From contig JAOZPG010000001.1 of the NCBI GenBank assembly GCA_029932855.1, forward strand, positions 19,404-83,403: DNA of 64,000 bases. The letters are read 5' to 3'. This document shows positions 32,759 through 41,927 of this stretch, piece by piece (the stretch's first letter is position 1; the number at the start of each line of letters is the position of its first letter). The notes under the pieces were generated by a model. It was not told the origin of the DNA, did not search any database, and saw nothing but the letters and a program-made list of their open reading frames with translations. Made by a program: the position numbers and the translations under genes. The stretch is from Bacteroidales bacterium. GTDB taxonomy: Bacteria > Bacteroidota > Bacteroidia > Bacteroidales > VadinHA17.

Positions 32759-32789
32759 TTTGGATTACCAGCTGTTTACACTAATTTTG
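32759..32789 (+). promoter_or_regulatory. Bacteroidota-type promoter of the U32 gene
   Basis: TTTG at 32759-32762, a 19-base spacer and TAATTTTG at 32782-32789 match the -33/-7 consensus at every fixed position. The ATG at 32809 is 19 bases past the -7 box, so the leader is about 12 bases. This is the best promoter in the window. Confidence 0.75.
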
Positions 32790-32808
32790 TGGACTTTTAC
32801 TTTTTGGC

Positions 32809-34068
32809 ATGATACAACGAAAAGATATAGAGATAATGGCTCCTGCAGGATCATTTGAGTCTTTGCAGGCAGCAATAAATGCGGGAGCTGACTCGGTTTA
32901 TTTTGGGATACAACACCTGAATATGCGTGCAACATCCTCTAGCAATTTCAGCCAGGATGACCTGCTTGAAATAGTTGATATATGTAAAAAAAATAAGGTA
33001 AGATCATATCTTACCCTGAATACTATCCTTTATGATCATGATCTGCCTATGATGCGCAAGATCATCAGCCTGGCAAAATTATCGGGAATAAGTGCAATAA
33101 TAGTATCTGACCAGGCAGCAATTCTGGAAGCATATAATGCAGGACTTGAAATTCATATATCCACCCAGCTAAATGTTTCAAACACAGCAAGCCTGAAGTT
33201 CTATGCACAATGGGCCGATGTGATAGTTCTTGCCCGGGAACTTAATCTCAGCCAGGTGAAGAAAATCCACGAAAATATTGTAAAAGAAAATATCACCGGA
33301 CCATCAGGAAAAATTATCAGGCTGGAAATGTTTGCCCATGGAGCTCTTTGTATGGCAATATCCGGGAAATGCTATATGAGCCTGCATGAGAATAATGCTT
33401 CGGCCAACCGGGGAGCCTGTCAGCAAACATGCAGGAAACCATATATCGTTACCGAAAAGGAAACTGGTTACGAATTGGAAATAGACAATGAATATATAAT
33501 GTCTCCGAAAGACCTGATGACCATTCATTTCTTAAACAAGATAATCAATTCGGGGGTTAGGGTGCTTAAGATAGAAGGCAGAGCCAGACCGCCGGAATAT
33601 GTTCATACCGTTACTAGCTGTTATGATGAAGCAGCCAGATCGCTTGAAAATAATAGTTATGGAGAAGAAAAGATCAGAGACTGGAAACTAAGATTAGCAA
33701 AGGTTTTTAACAGGGGATTCTGGGATGGTTATTATCTTGGCAGAAAGCTTGGAGAATGGAGCCACCGCTATGGTTCACAGGCAACAAAAAGAAAGATATA
33801 CCTTGGTAAGGGAAATAATTATTTCAGCAAGATCGGGGTTGCAGAATTCATTATAGAAACCGGTAAGCTGGAAACGGGAGATGAGATACTGATCATTGGC
33901 CCTACAACAGGGATCATACAAACAAAGGTGCGAGAAATAAGGCTTGATAATAAACAGGTTAAAAGCGCAAGAAAAGGTGATCGCTGTTCGGTCCCTGTTG
34001 AAAAACAGGTACGACGTTCCGACAAACTCTATAAGATAGTTGATGCTGAAGAAGTGGAACTTCAGTAA
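32809..34068 (+). CDS. U32-family protein (RNA-hydroxylation type)
   Basis: 419 residues. It has the U32 start (IEIMAPAGSFESLQAAINAGADSVYFG), four conserved cysteines (181, 188, 204, 208) and KIEGRARPPEYV. Members once called collagenase-like peptidases include TrhP and RlhA, which hydroxylate tRNA and 23S rRNA using an Fe-S cluster held by such cysteines. RNA modification is therefore more likely than proteolysis, but the target is not set by sequence. Monocistronic by position. Confidence 0.88.
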   Translation: MIQRKDIEIMAPAGSFESLQAAINAGADSVYFGIQHLNMRATSSSNFSQDDLLEIVDICKKNKVRSYLTLNTILYDHDLPMMRKIISLAKLSGISAIIVSDQAAILEAYNAGLEIHISTQLNVSNTASLKFYAQWADVIVLARELNLSQVKKIHENIVKENITGPSGKIIRLEMFAHGALCMAISGKCYMSLHENNASANRGACQQTCRKPYIVTEKETGYELEIDNEYIMSPKDLMTIHFLNKIINSGVRVLKIEGRARPPEYVHTVTSCYDEAARSLENNSYGEEKIRDWKLRLAKVFNRGFWDGYYLGRKLGEWSHRYGSQATKRKIYLGKGNNYFSKIGVAEFIIETGKLETGDEILIIGPTTGIIQTKVREIRLDNKQVKSARKGDRCSVPVEKQVRRSDKLYKIVDAEEVELQ

Positions 34069-34195
34069 TATTCTTACATACTTAACTTGCTTATTCCGCC
34101 GGGCTGGTATGCCCTGATGTTTCTTAAGAAGCTCAAACCGGGATTTTTCTTAATATGCTTATTCTTAATACAATAGGGGGAATTAATGCCAGATA

Positions 34196-35239
34196 CTATG
34201 CGTTTTTTAGTATCTCATTATAAAACATCATCAATGATCCGGCATCTTCCTTCATTCTGCTATTATCTATCTGAAATGGATACACACTCTTTCTGTCCCT
34301 CCTGGAAAGACCCTTCAGATAAGCCTTGTCATAATACAGCAGTACCAGTTCAATAGCTTTTTCAAATTCTTTATCATCTATTGCTTTAAGGCATGTTTTA
34401 GTATTCTGTCCACCAAGTCGCTTCTCTATTCTTTTAATTGAAGCTTTTAAATGATCCGGATCAAGACCTGCATATTCAATGGCCAGGCGCTTAACCCTCT
34501 GTGTACTATCCATTTGTACCTCAATAACTTTACTGCTGCGCATATTGAAATATATATCATCAGGGATATTAACCCTTCCTATTGCCTTGCTTTCATCTTC
34601 AAGCCATATTTCCCTGGATATATCCATTTTTATAAACTCCTCGTAAAGCAAATTTTCAAAATGCTCTGTATCCGGCTGATCTCCCTTCTCTATTCCCCCA
34701 AATGCCGATCCTTTATGGTTTGCTATTGCTTCAAGATCTATTGTCTGGGCTCCCAATTCAGATAGATGTGAAAGAAGTTCGGTTTTCCCGCTTCCTGTCA
34801 TTCCGCCAAGAATAATAAATTTCCATGCCCGGGCAAAAGCTTTATGTATAAACCTTCTGTATGTCCTGTAGCCTCCTTCTATAATCATACATTCTATTCC
34901 AAGCCTGCTGAATAACCAGGCCATAGATTCGCTTCTCATTCCTCCTCTCCAGCAATGCACAATGAGTTTATTTTCTGTTGCAAGTTCCTTTGCCTGACCG
35001 GCTTTCTGTGCCTGTTTTGGTCCAATAATCTCCAATCCCCGGAGTATGGCTTCAGTCTGCCCCTTATTTTTATAAAGTATGCCTATCTCGGCCCTCTCAT
35101 CATTATTAAATAAGGGAATATTTATAGCTCCGGGTATGTGTCCTTTTTGATATTCGGCAGGAGACCTTACATCTATCAGAGGCATCTCTTTTCCTGATCC
35201 AAAATAATCCTCAATAGATATTTTATTCATTAAGTCCAT
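34196..35239 (-). CDS. mnmH: tRNA 2-selenouridine synthase
   Basis: 347 residues from the ATG at 35239; ATG 35230 is also possible and a TTG at 35245 less so. The N-terminal rhodanese domain has LIDVRSPAEY and the active Cys96 in HCWRGGMRSESM. The P-loop GGMTGSGKT is at about 145-153. MnmH replaces sulfur at tRNA wobble 2-thiouridine with selenium from selenophosphate, through a geranylated intermediate. No selD is in the window. It lies 15 bases after the hybrid kinase. Confidence 0.93.
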   Translation of the reverse strand: MDLMNKISIEDYFGSGKEMPLIDVRSPAEYQKGHIPGAINIPLFNNDERAEIGILYKNKGQTEAILRGLEIIGPKQAQKAGQAKELATENKLIVHCWRGGMRSESMAWLFSRLGIECMIIEGGYRTYRRFIHKAFARAWKFIILGGMTGSGKTELLSHLSELGAQTIDLEAIANHKGSAFGGIEKGDQPDTEHFENLLYEEFIKMDISREIWLEDESKAIGRVNIPDDIYFNMRSSKVIEVQMDSTQRVKRLAIEYAGLDPDHLKASIKRIEKRLGGQNTKTCLKAIDDKEFEKAIELVLLYYDKAYLKGLSRRDRKSVYPFQIDNSRMKEDAGSLMMFYNEILKNA

Positions 35240-35254
35240 TAACAAAGCTCAGAT

Positions 35255-38098
35255 TTATTCTCCTTCGGCCTGCTCAGAGAACCATCGTAATAAAACCCTT
35301 TTTATTTCTTCTATCCTTACAGGCTTGGGAATAAAATCATTCATTCCTTCCTCTTTAGCTCTGTCCCTGGCTTCATTTCCGATATCAGCAGTAATTGCTA
35401 CAATAGGAAAATCCTTCCCCTTATCTCTCATAAGACCTGTAGCTTCCCAACCATCCATTTCGGGCATCATAATGTCCATAAAAACAATGTCATAGTCTTT
35501 TTTTTCTGTCATTTCCACTGCTATCTTCCCATTTTCGGCAATATCAATTTCATAACCCAGATTTTTGAAAAAAGTTTTATTCACTTTCTGGTTAATAAGA
35601 TTATCTTCCGCAACAAGTATTTCAATATCCTTACGCAAGCGGGTAAGTTGTTCTGTGTTTTTCGTGGTCATCTTAATATTAGGGAAATTCTCCTGGAAAA
35701 TATTGAAGAACTCCGAGCCATTACAAGGCTCTATTAAATAATAATCAATCCCCAGTTTACGACTTCTTACATAATTACCCTTCTTGTCATTCGAGCTGGC
35801 CATAATGATCAGGTACTTATCTACCAGGCCTCTTTCATTCAAAGCTTCAGCCAGTTTAAATGCATCAAAACTGACTGAATCCCTGAGAATAAGTATATGA
35901 TATCTTTCTTTTCCCGATTCAAGATTAGACTCAATCAGATTGATGGTTTTTTCCTGGTAGAAATTCAAACGGGCAGAAAGTCCGAAATTCTTTAACATCT
36001 CCATTATCTTCTGCCCATAATTATCATTGTCTTTGATGACAAGGACATTTATATGTGAATAACTGGTGATTTTATCAACAGATATCTCTTTTTTGCGCCT
36101 TTCGTCTGCAAATAGTTCAATGTTGTAAATAAACCTTGTGCCCGGACAGGAAGGATCCTCAGATAGTCCTGAGGGACTTTCAACCCTGATTTCTCCCCTA
36201 AGCAATTCTACCATCTGCTTTGAAAGAGTAGTACCCAGTCCTGAACCTTCAAATTTCCTTGCAGCCGTTCCGTTAAGCTGATTAAAAGAACTGAAAATCG
36301 AATCAATATCCTCTTTCTGAATACCTATACCTGTATCCTCAACAACAAATTGAAGTCTAAGCTTACCGGAAATATTTTCCAGTTGTTCTATCCTTAAATT
36401 AATCAATCCCCTCTCCGTAAACTTAATCGCATTATCACCAAGGTGGTTGATGATCTGCCTGATTTTAAACGGATCCCCTATTATGTTATCAGGAATATTA
36501 TCATCAATCCTGAGATTTATTGTCAGGTTTTTCTCCTGGGCCCTGGGAGTTAACAGCTTAACGGCATGGTCCATCTCCTCCCTCAGTTTAAATGGTATCT
36601 CATCTATGATCATCTTACCTGCCTCTATCTTGGAATAAGTAAGAATATCGTCAACTATAGAAAGAAGTAATTCTGCAGATTTTTTTATACTCAGTACAAA
36701 ATCCTTTTGTTTTACCTTAAGATTGCCCAGATCAAGGCTTTCTGTAAGTCCGATTATACCATTTAAAGGAGTTCGTATTTCATGACTCATATTTGCCAGA
36801 AAATCTGATTTAGTCTTAACAGCAATAGCTTTTTGTTTCCTGGCTTTTTCAAAAACAGTTACATCGCCTATAACATCGAGAGTAAATTTTTCTTTCCCCT
36901 TCATCATTACCAACTCGTTTATCAACAACCAGTATTCTTCGTTTTTCTTCTTATACAATATAACCTCATCAAGGTTCTGGCTCTTAATATTTCTGCCATT
37001 TTTCTTTTTAAAAGAATCTACATACCGGTCTCCGAGCTTCTTGCCTTCAACAATATCATATACACCTTCAAATAATGTCCTGGCTTTATTATTTACCAGC
37101 TTAACTATTTTTTCTTCATCATACATAATAATGCCCATCGGAATATTATTTATTAGTTTTAAATAATTTTCCTCTGCAGATCTCACAATTTTCAATTGCC
37201 TGTTATTCTCCCTGAGATGAAAATAATAGAATAGTATTATTAAGAGTATCAATAGGGTAGAAATAAATGCAATAGCTATTGAATTGGATATTATTGATCT
37301 TAATAAAAGATCTGATTGCATTGAAAAGACAATTCCAAAATCATGTCGCAAAAAACGGATAGAATAAAAAGCCGATATGATATCTTTTTCTTCGCCATTC
37401 AATATAAGTCTGTGCTGAATAGCATCCGCCATTTCTTCTGCCACTTCATTTGCTATATCCATCACTGCCGGCACAATGAACTCTTCCAGGTCTTCATAAT
37501 TATTATATAATATGTTCCCCTCAGTGTCAATTAACCATTGCCACTGTATTCCTTCCATATGTGACTTGTTAAAAACTGAACTTATAGCACCTAAATAATC
37601 AAGCGTAACAACCAGATTGCCTTCTATCTGGTTGTCCCTGAATACCGGCAGATAAAATAAATATTCCCCGTTTTGAAGATTTATTTTGTCTATATGCGAT
37701 ATCTCTTTTTGTTTATGGGCGACATAGCTATCAGAAATATATTTGTTTTTGCGGTCACGAAATAAATTATAAACATTATTGTTCCTGTCGAAATAAACAA
37801 TATTTGAAACCAGGTTTTCATACTTTGAATAAAATATCTCAAGCTTTGTAATAATGGTTCTCTGAGCAGCAGGATCAGAGAAAAAATCAATAAAGTTCTC
37901 AGAAAAAATTATATAATTCAGGTCGCTTTCAAAAAGATAACCCATCCTTTCAATTTCTGATGAGCTAACCTGGGTTTGTTTTAAAAGAATATTTTTCTGC
38001 AGGCTAAGTTGCTTATTATAAATAGCCAGATAGTAATATATATTTGCCAGCAGCAGCAATACAATTAATACAGGTATGATTATATATATCTTCTTCAT
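35255..38098 (-). CDS. Hybrid sensor histidine kinase with two receiver domains
   Basis: 947 residues. Order: membrane helix (4-26), periplasmic sensor (27-270, Cache-like), membrane helix (271-294), PAS-like (308-415), HisKA with His439 in NMSHEIRTPLNG, HATPase (540-662), a degenerate receiver (683-800) and an intact receiver (825-945) with Asp875 in FMDIMMPEMDG and the KP lysine (IPKP). In the first receiver the KP lysine is replaced (IEPC) and the acidic pair is incomplete, so it probably does not take phosphate normally. No DNA-binding output domain is present. Confidence 0.9.
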   Translation of the reverse strand: MKKIYIIIPVLIVLLLLANIYYYLAIYNKQLSLQKNILLKQTQVSSSEIERMGYLFESDLNYIIFSENFIDFFSDPAAQRTIITKLEIFYSKYENLVSNIVYFDRNNNVYNLFRDRKNKYISDSYVAHKQKEISHIDKINLQNGEYLFYLPVFRDNQIEGNLVVTLDYLGAISSVFNKSHMEGIQWQWLIDTEGNILYNNYEDLEEFIVPAVMDIANEVAEEMADAIQHRLILNGEEKDIISAFYSIRFLRHDFGIVFSMQSDLLLRSIISNSIAIAFISTLLILLIILFYYFHLRENNRQLKIVRSAEENYLKLINNIPMGIIMYDEEKIVKLVNNKARTLFEGVYDIVEGKKLGDRYVDSFKKKNGRNIKSQNLDEVILYKKKNEEYWLLINELVMMKGKEKFTLDVIGDVTVFEKARKQKAIAVKTKSDFLANMSHEIRTPLNGIIGLTESLDLGNLKVKQKDFVLSIKKSAELLLSIVDDILTYSKIEAGKMIIDEIPFKLREEMDHAVKLLTPRAQEKNLTINLRIDDNIPDNIIGDPFKIRQIINHLGDNAIKFTERGLINLRIEQLENISGKLRLQFVVEDTGIGIQKEDIDSIFSSFNQLNGTAARKFEGSGLGTTLSKQMVELLRGEIRVESPSGLSEDPSCPGTRFIYNIELFADERRKKEISVDKITSYSHINVLVIKDNDNYGQKIMEMLKNFGLSARLNFYQEKTINLIESNLESGKERYHILILRDSVSFDAFKLAEALNERGLVDKYLIIMASSNDKKGNYVRSRKLGIDYYLIEPCNGSEFFNIFQENFPNIKMTTKNTEQLTRLRKDIEILVAEDNLINQKVNKTFFKNLGYEIDIAENGKIAVEMTEKKDYDIVFMDIMMPEMDGWEATGLMRDKGKDFPIVAITADIGNEARDRAKEEGMNDFIPKPVRIEEIKRVLLRWFSEQAEGE

Positions 38099-38127
38099 TC
38101 TGTCCTGCTTTTCATCTATTCAAGCTC

Positions 38128-38143
38128 ACCGGCACCTGCCGGT
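38128..38143. other. Small hairpin in the rsgA-hybrid kinase gap
   Basis: ACCGGC pairs with GCCGGT across a 4-base loop in the 92-base gap, within the leader of the hybrid kinase. It lacks a T run on the minus strand, so it is a weak terminator there; CTTGTTT follows on the plus strand. Role unknown. Confidence 0.35.
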
Positions 38144-38190
38144 CTTGTTTATAAATATTAAAGTAAACAATAAATAGTAAAAAACCCGTT

Positions 38191-39147
38191 CTATTTCCTG
38201 TACTTATTTTCTTCATCATGAAAAAGGTTTACATAATTAATATACCTGAAATAGCTTATTTCTCCGGCTTTCACTGCTTCTATCACCCTGCAACCCGGTT
38301 CATCAATGTGTTTACAATTATAGAATCTACAGTTTTTTGACATTTTAAATATCTCGGGGAAAAAATGATATAATTCTTCTTTCTCAAAGAAAACCAGCCC
38401 AAAGCCTTTAATGCCGGGAGTGTCTATTATTCTTTCACCAGATTTTAATTCATACATTTGGGTAAAGCTTGTTGTATGTTTACCTGCCTGGTGAAACCTG
38501 GATATTTCAGAAGTGCTTAAATTAAGTGAAGGATCAAGTTTATTGATAAGTGTGGTTTTTCCAACACCTGAATTACCGGATATAAGGCTCACTTTCCCCT
38601 TTAAAAATTCTTTTACCTGGTCAAGACCAATCCCTTCCTTTGCCGATATTGAAATGCATTTATAACCAATCTTTTCATAAACCGAAATAAGTTCATTCAT
38701 TTCCTTAAGGAGGACGGAATCATAAGAATCCAACTTATTAAATATCAATATTGCCGGGATACTGTAAGCTTCTGCAGATACAAGAAACCTGTCAATAAAT
38801 TCTGTATAGGTTTTCGGAGCTTTAAGGCTTAACAACAGTATTGCCTGATCGATATTTGCTGCAATAACCTGAGATTGTTTAGATAGCTTTGAGGCTTTTC
38901 TTACAATATGGTTTTCCCTTTCGTAAATCTTGATTATAAGCGGGGTTTCATTTTTGTCTGCACGAATTTTAACCTTGTCGCCAACAGCAACAGGATTTGT
39001 ACTTCTTACTACCTGCTTCCTGAATTTCCCCTTTATCTTACAATCAACTGTTTTGCCTTCATCTGTTAATACCGAGAACCAGCTTCCCGTTGACTTTACA
39101 ACAAGACCCTCAGAAACAAATGAATCATTTTCAGGCTTATTGCCCAT
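38191..39147 (-). CDS. rsgA: Ribosome small-subunit-dependent GTPase A
   Basis: 318 residues. An OB fold (about 10-80) precedes a circularly permuted GTPase: NKLD at 137-140 (G4), GNSGVGKTTL at 191-200 (G1) and DTPG at 242-245 (G3). A C-terminal zinc site uses Cys273, Cys278, His280 and Cys286. RsgA matures the 30S subunit. It is divergent from xth. Confidence 0.96.
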   Translation of the reverse strand: MGNKPENDSFVSEGLVVKSTGSWFSVLTDEGKTVDCKIKGKFRKQVVRSTNPVAVGDKVKIRADKNETPLIIKIYERENHIVRKASKLSKQSQVIAANIDQAILLLSLKAPKTYTEFIDRFLVSAEAYSIPAILIFNKLDSYDSVLLKEMNELISVYEKIGYKCISISAKEGIGLDQVKEFLKGKVSLISGNSGVGKTTLINKLDPSLNLSTSEISRFHQAGKHTTSFTQMYELKSGERIIDTPGIKGFGLVFFEKEELYHFFPEIFKMSKNCRFYNCKHIDEPGCRVIEAVKAGEISYFRYINYVNLFHDEENKYRK

Positions 39148-39169
39148 ATATATACTATTTTCCAGTCAG

Positions 39170-39177
39170 CAAAATTA
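39170..39177 (-). promoter_or_regulatory. Candidate -7 promoter box of rsgA
   Basis: The minus strand reads TAATTTTG, an exact TAnnTTTG match, 22 bases before the rsgA ATG. A clear -33 TTTG is absent. Confidence 0.4.
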
Positions 39178-39242
39178 AAGAAATTCTTCCGATAAATAGA
39201 ATTGCATATATTTATGACCTTTAAAGAAAAAAGAAAAGCTAA

Positions 39243-40010
39243 ATGAAAAAGATATATTCATATAACGTAAACGGAATAAGAGCTGCATTAAATAAAGCTT
39301 TTACTGACTGGTTGATAAAAGAAAAGCCTGATATTGTATGTATCCAGGAAACCAAAGCCAGTGAAGATCAGGTTGAAACAACAGTTTTTAGCAAACTAGG
39401 ATATTATCATTACTGGGTATCAGCTCAAAAAAAGGGATATAGCGGAGTTCTTATTCTTAGTAAAACCGAACCAGATAATGTTGTCAGGGGAATGGGAATG
39501 GATAAATATGATACCGAAGGCAGGGTAATAAGAGTTGATTATGGGAACCTCAGTCTTATCAATGTTTATGTCCCTTCGGGCACTATGGGCGGGATACGAC
39601 AAGATTTTAAAATGGAATTCCTTGAAGATTTTCTTGCGTTTATAAATGATCTGAAAAAAGAAAGGCCAAAACTGGTAATTACCGGGGATTTTAATATCTG
39701 TCATAAACCTATTGACATTAACCATCCTGAAAGGCATAAAAAATCATCAGGCTTCCTGCCAGAGGAAAGGAAGTGGATGGACAGATGGGAAAAAAGTGGA
39801 TTTATTGACAGCTTCAGGAAATTTAACCAGGAAGCTGAACAATACACATGGTGGAGTTACCGTGCCAACTCAAGAGCAAAAAACCTAGGCTGGAGAATTG
39901 ATTATTTTTGGCTTAGTACTTCTCTCCACGATAATTTATTATCAGCATCTATACTTCCCGGGGCATATCATTCTGATCACTGTCCCATAAAGATAGAGCT
40001 CGATCTTTGA
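39243..40010 (+). CDS. xth: Exodeoxyribonuclease III family AP endonuclease
   Basis: 255 residues of the exonuclease III/APE1 family, which cuts DNA at abasic sites in base excision repair. Metal and catalytic residues are Glu36 (QETKA), Asp149 and Asn151 (GDFN), Asp245 and His246 (SDHCPI). Length and start ([15 protein letters not shown]) are typical. It is divergent from rsgA. Confidence 0.95.
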   Translation: MKKIYSYNVNGIRAALNKAFTDWLIKEKPDIVCIQETKASEDQVETTVFSKLGYYHYWVSAQKKGYSGVLILSKTEPDNVVRGMGMDKYDTEGRVIRVDYGNLSLINVYVPSGTMGGIRQDFKMEFLEDFLAFINDLKKERPKLVITGDFNICHKPIDINHPERHKKSSGFLPEERKWMDRWEKSGFIDSFRKFNQEAEQYTWWSYRANSRAKNLGWRIDYFWLSTSLHDNLLSASILPGAYHSDHCPIKIELDL

Positions 40011-40049
40011 AAAAGTTTAGCTATTACCTGTTTTTACATTTACAAAGCA

Positions 40050-40077
40050 TGATCCTCACGATGGATCAAATGTTTTT
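40050..40077 (+). terminator. Possible terminator after xth
   Basis: TGATCC (40050-40055) pairs with GGATCA (40063-40068) over a 7-base loop, followed by AATGTTTTTT. The stem is only 6 bp, so it is a modest candidate. It lies in the 75-base convergent gap. Confidence 0.5.
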
Positions 40078-40085
40078 TATAACTG

Positions 40086-40742
40086 CTAATTGAATGACTG
40101 TGCAAAGCTGTAGGGATCACGGAAATAGCCGTCGGCACCAATTTTTTCACTAAAGGATTTGGATACTGCTGCTCCTCCCACAAATATTTTTGTACTGCTA
40201 TTATTTTCTCTCAGCTTTGTAATTACCTCCTCCATATTTAACATTGTTGTGGTAAGCAATGCACTTATTCCAATAATTGCTTCCTTATGTTCATTCACAG
40301 ATTTTACAAATTTATCACCACCCACATCTGTGCCAAGATCTATTACACTCCACCCGTCGCCTTCCATAATCATCTTCACCAGGTTTTTACCTATATCATG
40401 CAGATCACCTTTTACTGTTCCAATTATCAGGGTTCCTTTTGATGGCATTTCTCCTCCATCGAAAAATGGCTTAAGATGATCCATTGCAGCATTCATTGCT
40501 TTTGCCGAGATTAACATGTTTGGTATAAAGGCCTCACCCCTGGCAAATTTTTCACCTATCCGGGACATACCGGGCATTAAACCGTCATTAAGTATTATTT
40601 GTGGATCTATACCTCTTTCCAGGGCTTGTTGCGTAATCTCTGAAGCACCGTCCATATCTTTCATTTCCGGTGGATAAGGAGTAACTTTATTTATCTTGCC
40701 CACTTCAACAAGCATAGATAATCTTTCTAATAATTCACTCAT
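40086..40742 (-). CDS. Corrinoid (methylcobalamin-binding) protein
   Basis: 218 residues from the ATG at 40742; a TTG at 40754 is possible. The N-terminal helical cap (about 1-90) and B12-binding domain (about 102-218) match MtaC/MtbC-type corrinoid proteins. The cobalt ligand is His115 in GDLHDIGKNLV (DxHxxG), with GGAAV near the end for the nucleotide tail. Such proteins carry a methyl group between two methyltransferases. It starts 14 bases after the URO-D-type gene and must work with it. The substrate-specific partner is not encoded here. Confidence 0.9.
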   Translation of the reverse strand: MSELLERLSMLVEVGKINKVTPYPPEMKDMDGASEITQQALERGIDPQIILNDGLMPGMSRIGEKFARGEAFIPNMLISAKAMNAAMDHLKPFFDGGEMPSKGTLIIGTVKGDLHDIGKNLVKMIMEGDGWSVIDLGTDVGGDKFVKSVNEHKEAIIGISALLTTTMLNMEEVITKLRENNSSTKIFVGGAAVSKSFSEKIGADGYFRDPYSFAQSFN

Positions 40743-40756
40743 TTCTAATTCCAATT

Positions 40757-41809
40757 TTAAATATTCTTTACTGCAGATATCATTGCAAAATAATTTTCAT
40801 CGGGTATATAATCAGGAATACTGTTTCCCGAACCCAAAAGATACCCTCCTCTGGATAATTGTTTTCTAAGCATTGCCAGCGATCTCCTTTGAATATCTTT
40901 CACGGGCATCCGGGCCAGGAAATCCATATCTATTCCGCCAATAATTGCTATACGTTTCCCCCACAGATCATAGGCCTCCTCAACCGGTATTATCAGGTCT
41001 TCAAACGAATGTTTGCCATCATATTTCATATCAACAATTACATCCTTCATTACATCTTTAACCTGACCACATGAATGAAGAATGGCTGGTTTACCAGCCC
41101 TGTGAATTACTTCTACAATTTTCTTATGCCATGGAAAGACCCAGCGCCTTAACATTTCCGGTGGGAACATAGTCTGATTCTTAAATCCCCAGTCATCATT
41201 GACAATACATGCTCCAACTGTATCTATTGAGGCTACAATTTCATAAAATTTCAATAATCTTTCGCCTACAAAATTAAAAATATTTGTCGTAAGAGTTTCA
41301 TCAAGCATGTACATAAGACTAATATTCTCGAAACCTGCAAGGTCAATTACATTTTCCAGTAAGCCTCCGTTACCACTTGCAATAAGCTTCATACCATCGG
41401 GAAGCAGTTTCCCCAGGTCATTATAAAGTTCATAATCTCCCGCCCGGGCATCAGGCCAGGGATATTTCTCAAAGCTTTCCCAATCTGTTATCATGCTTCC
41501 TGCATTAAGCGACCTGCTCTCTTTTTCAGCCATATTTCCTTTTGGAAAATCAAGGGTATTTGTTCTCCATGCAGAAATTGTTGTATAATCATAGCCTGCA
41601 TTTGTAAAGGCTTTAATAAGCCTCCTGAACGGAGCCAGCCTTGAGGATTTGTTTTCGTTTTTTTCTCCTGATAGTTTTCCCAGAATACGATCATTCATAG
41701 CAAATTCAAACAAGGTGGGCCTGTGTGGTATATCTCGACGTAATACCCTTAAAAACTGTTCAAAATCCGGTTCAAAATTTTTATCTCTCTGGTAATATAC
41801 CTTACTCAT
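40757..41809 (-). CDS. Uroporphyrinogen decarboxylase-family methyltransferase
   Basis: 350 residues of the URO-D fold. The zinc motif HSCGQ (His245, Cys247) is that of the MtaA/CmuA methyltransferase branch rather than of heme-pathway HemE. The end GSGNSIPDYIPDENY is also typical of this branch. It probably moves a methyl group to or from the adjacent corrinoid protein. Upstream, an activator-type promoter faces the divergent AraC gene. Confidence 0.87.
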   Translation of the reverse strand: MSKVYYQRDKNFEPDFEQFLRVLRRDIPHRPTLFEFAMNDRILGKLSGEKNENKSSRLAPFRRLIKAFTNAGYDYTTISAWRTNTLDFPKGNMAEKESRSLNAGSMITDWESFEKYPWPDARAGDYELYNDLGKLLPDGMKLIASGNGGLLENVIDLAGFENISLMYMLDETLTTNIFNFVGERLLKFYEIVASIDTVGACIVNDDWGFKNQTMFPPEMLRRWVFPWHKKIVEVIHRAGKPAILHSCGQVKDVMKDVIVDMKYDGKHSFEDLIIPVEEAYDLWGKRIAIIGGIDMDFLARMPVKDIQRRSLAMLRKQLSRGGYLLGSGNSIPDYIPDENYFAMISAVKNI

Positions 41810-41831
41810 ATAACTGTTATTTATCCATTTA

Positions 41832-41839
41832 CAAATATA
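41832..41839 (-). promoter_or_regulatory. -7 promoter box of the corrinoid operon
   Basis: The minus strand reads TATATTTG, an exact TAnnTTTG match, 22 bases before the ATG at 41809. No TTTG is present 19-21 bases upstream, as might be expected of a promoter that needs an activator. Confidence 0.5.
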
Positions 41840-41861
41840 TCTGCTTCCTGTCGATATTATA

Positions 41862-41901
41862 TTGCAATTATTTGCAGATTATTATACTATTCTTGCAATT
41901 C
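41862..41901. promoter_or_regulatory. Three phased TTGCA repeats, candidate AraC operator
   Basis: TTGCAATTA (41862), TTGCAGATT (41872) and TTGCAATTC (41893) are direct repeats spaced 10 and 21 bases apart, about one and two helical turns. They lie just upstream of the -7 box at 41832-41839 (roughly -35 to -75 for that promoter) and end 26 bases before the AraC ATG. This is where an AraC-type activator would bind. Confidence 0.5.
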
Positions 41902-41927
41902 ACACCTATTTATCATATTTTAATAAA

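Noticed and set aside
34069..34195. Possible tRNA or small RNA in the gap between the U32 and mnmH genes
   Set aside because: There are short GC-rich and AT-rich inverted repeats, but no cloverleaf arms or TTCGA-type loop could be formed.
40757..41809. Heme-pathway uroporphyrinogen decarboxylase (hemE)
   Set aside because: The HxCG zinc motif and the adjacent corrinoid gene point to the methyltransferase branch of the fold.
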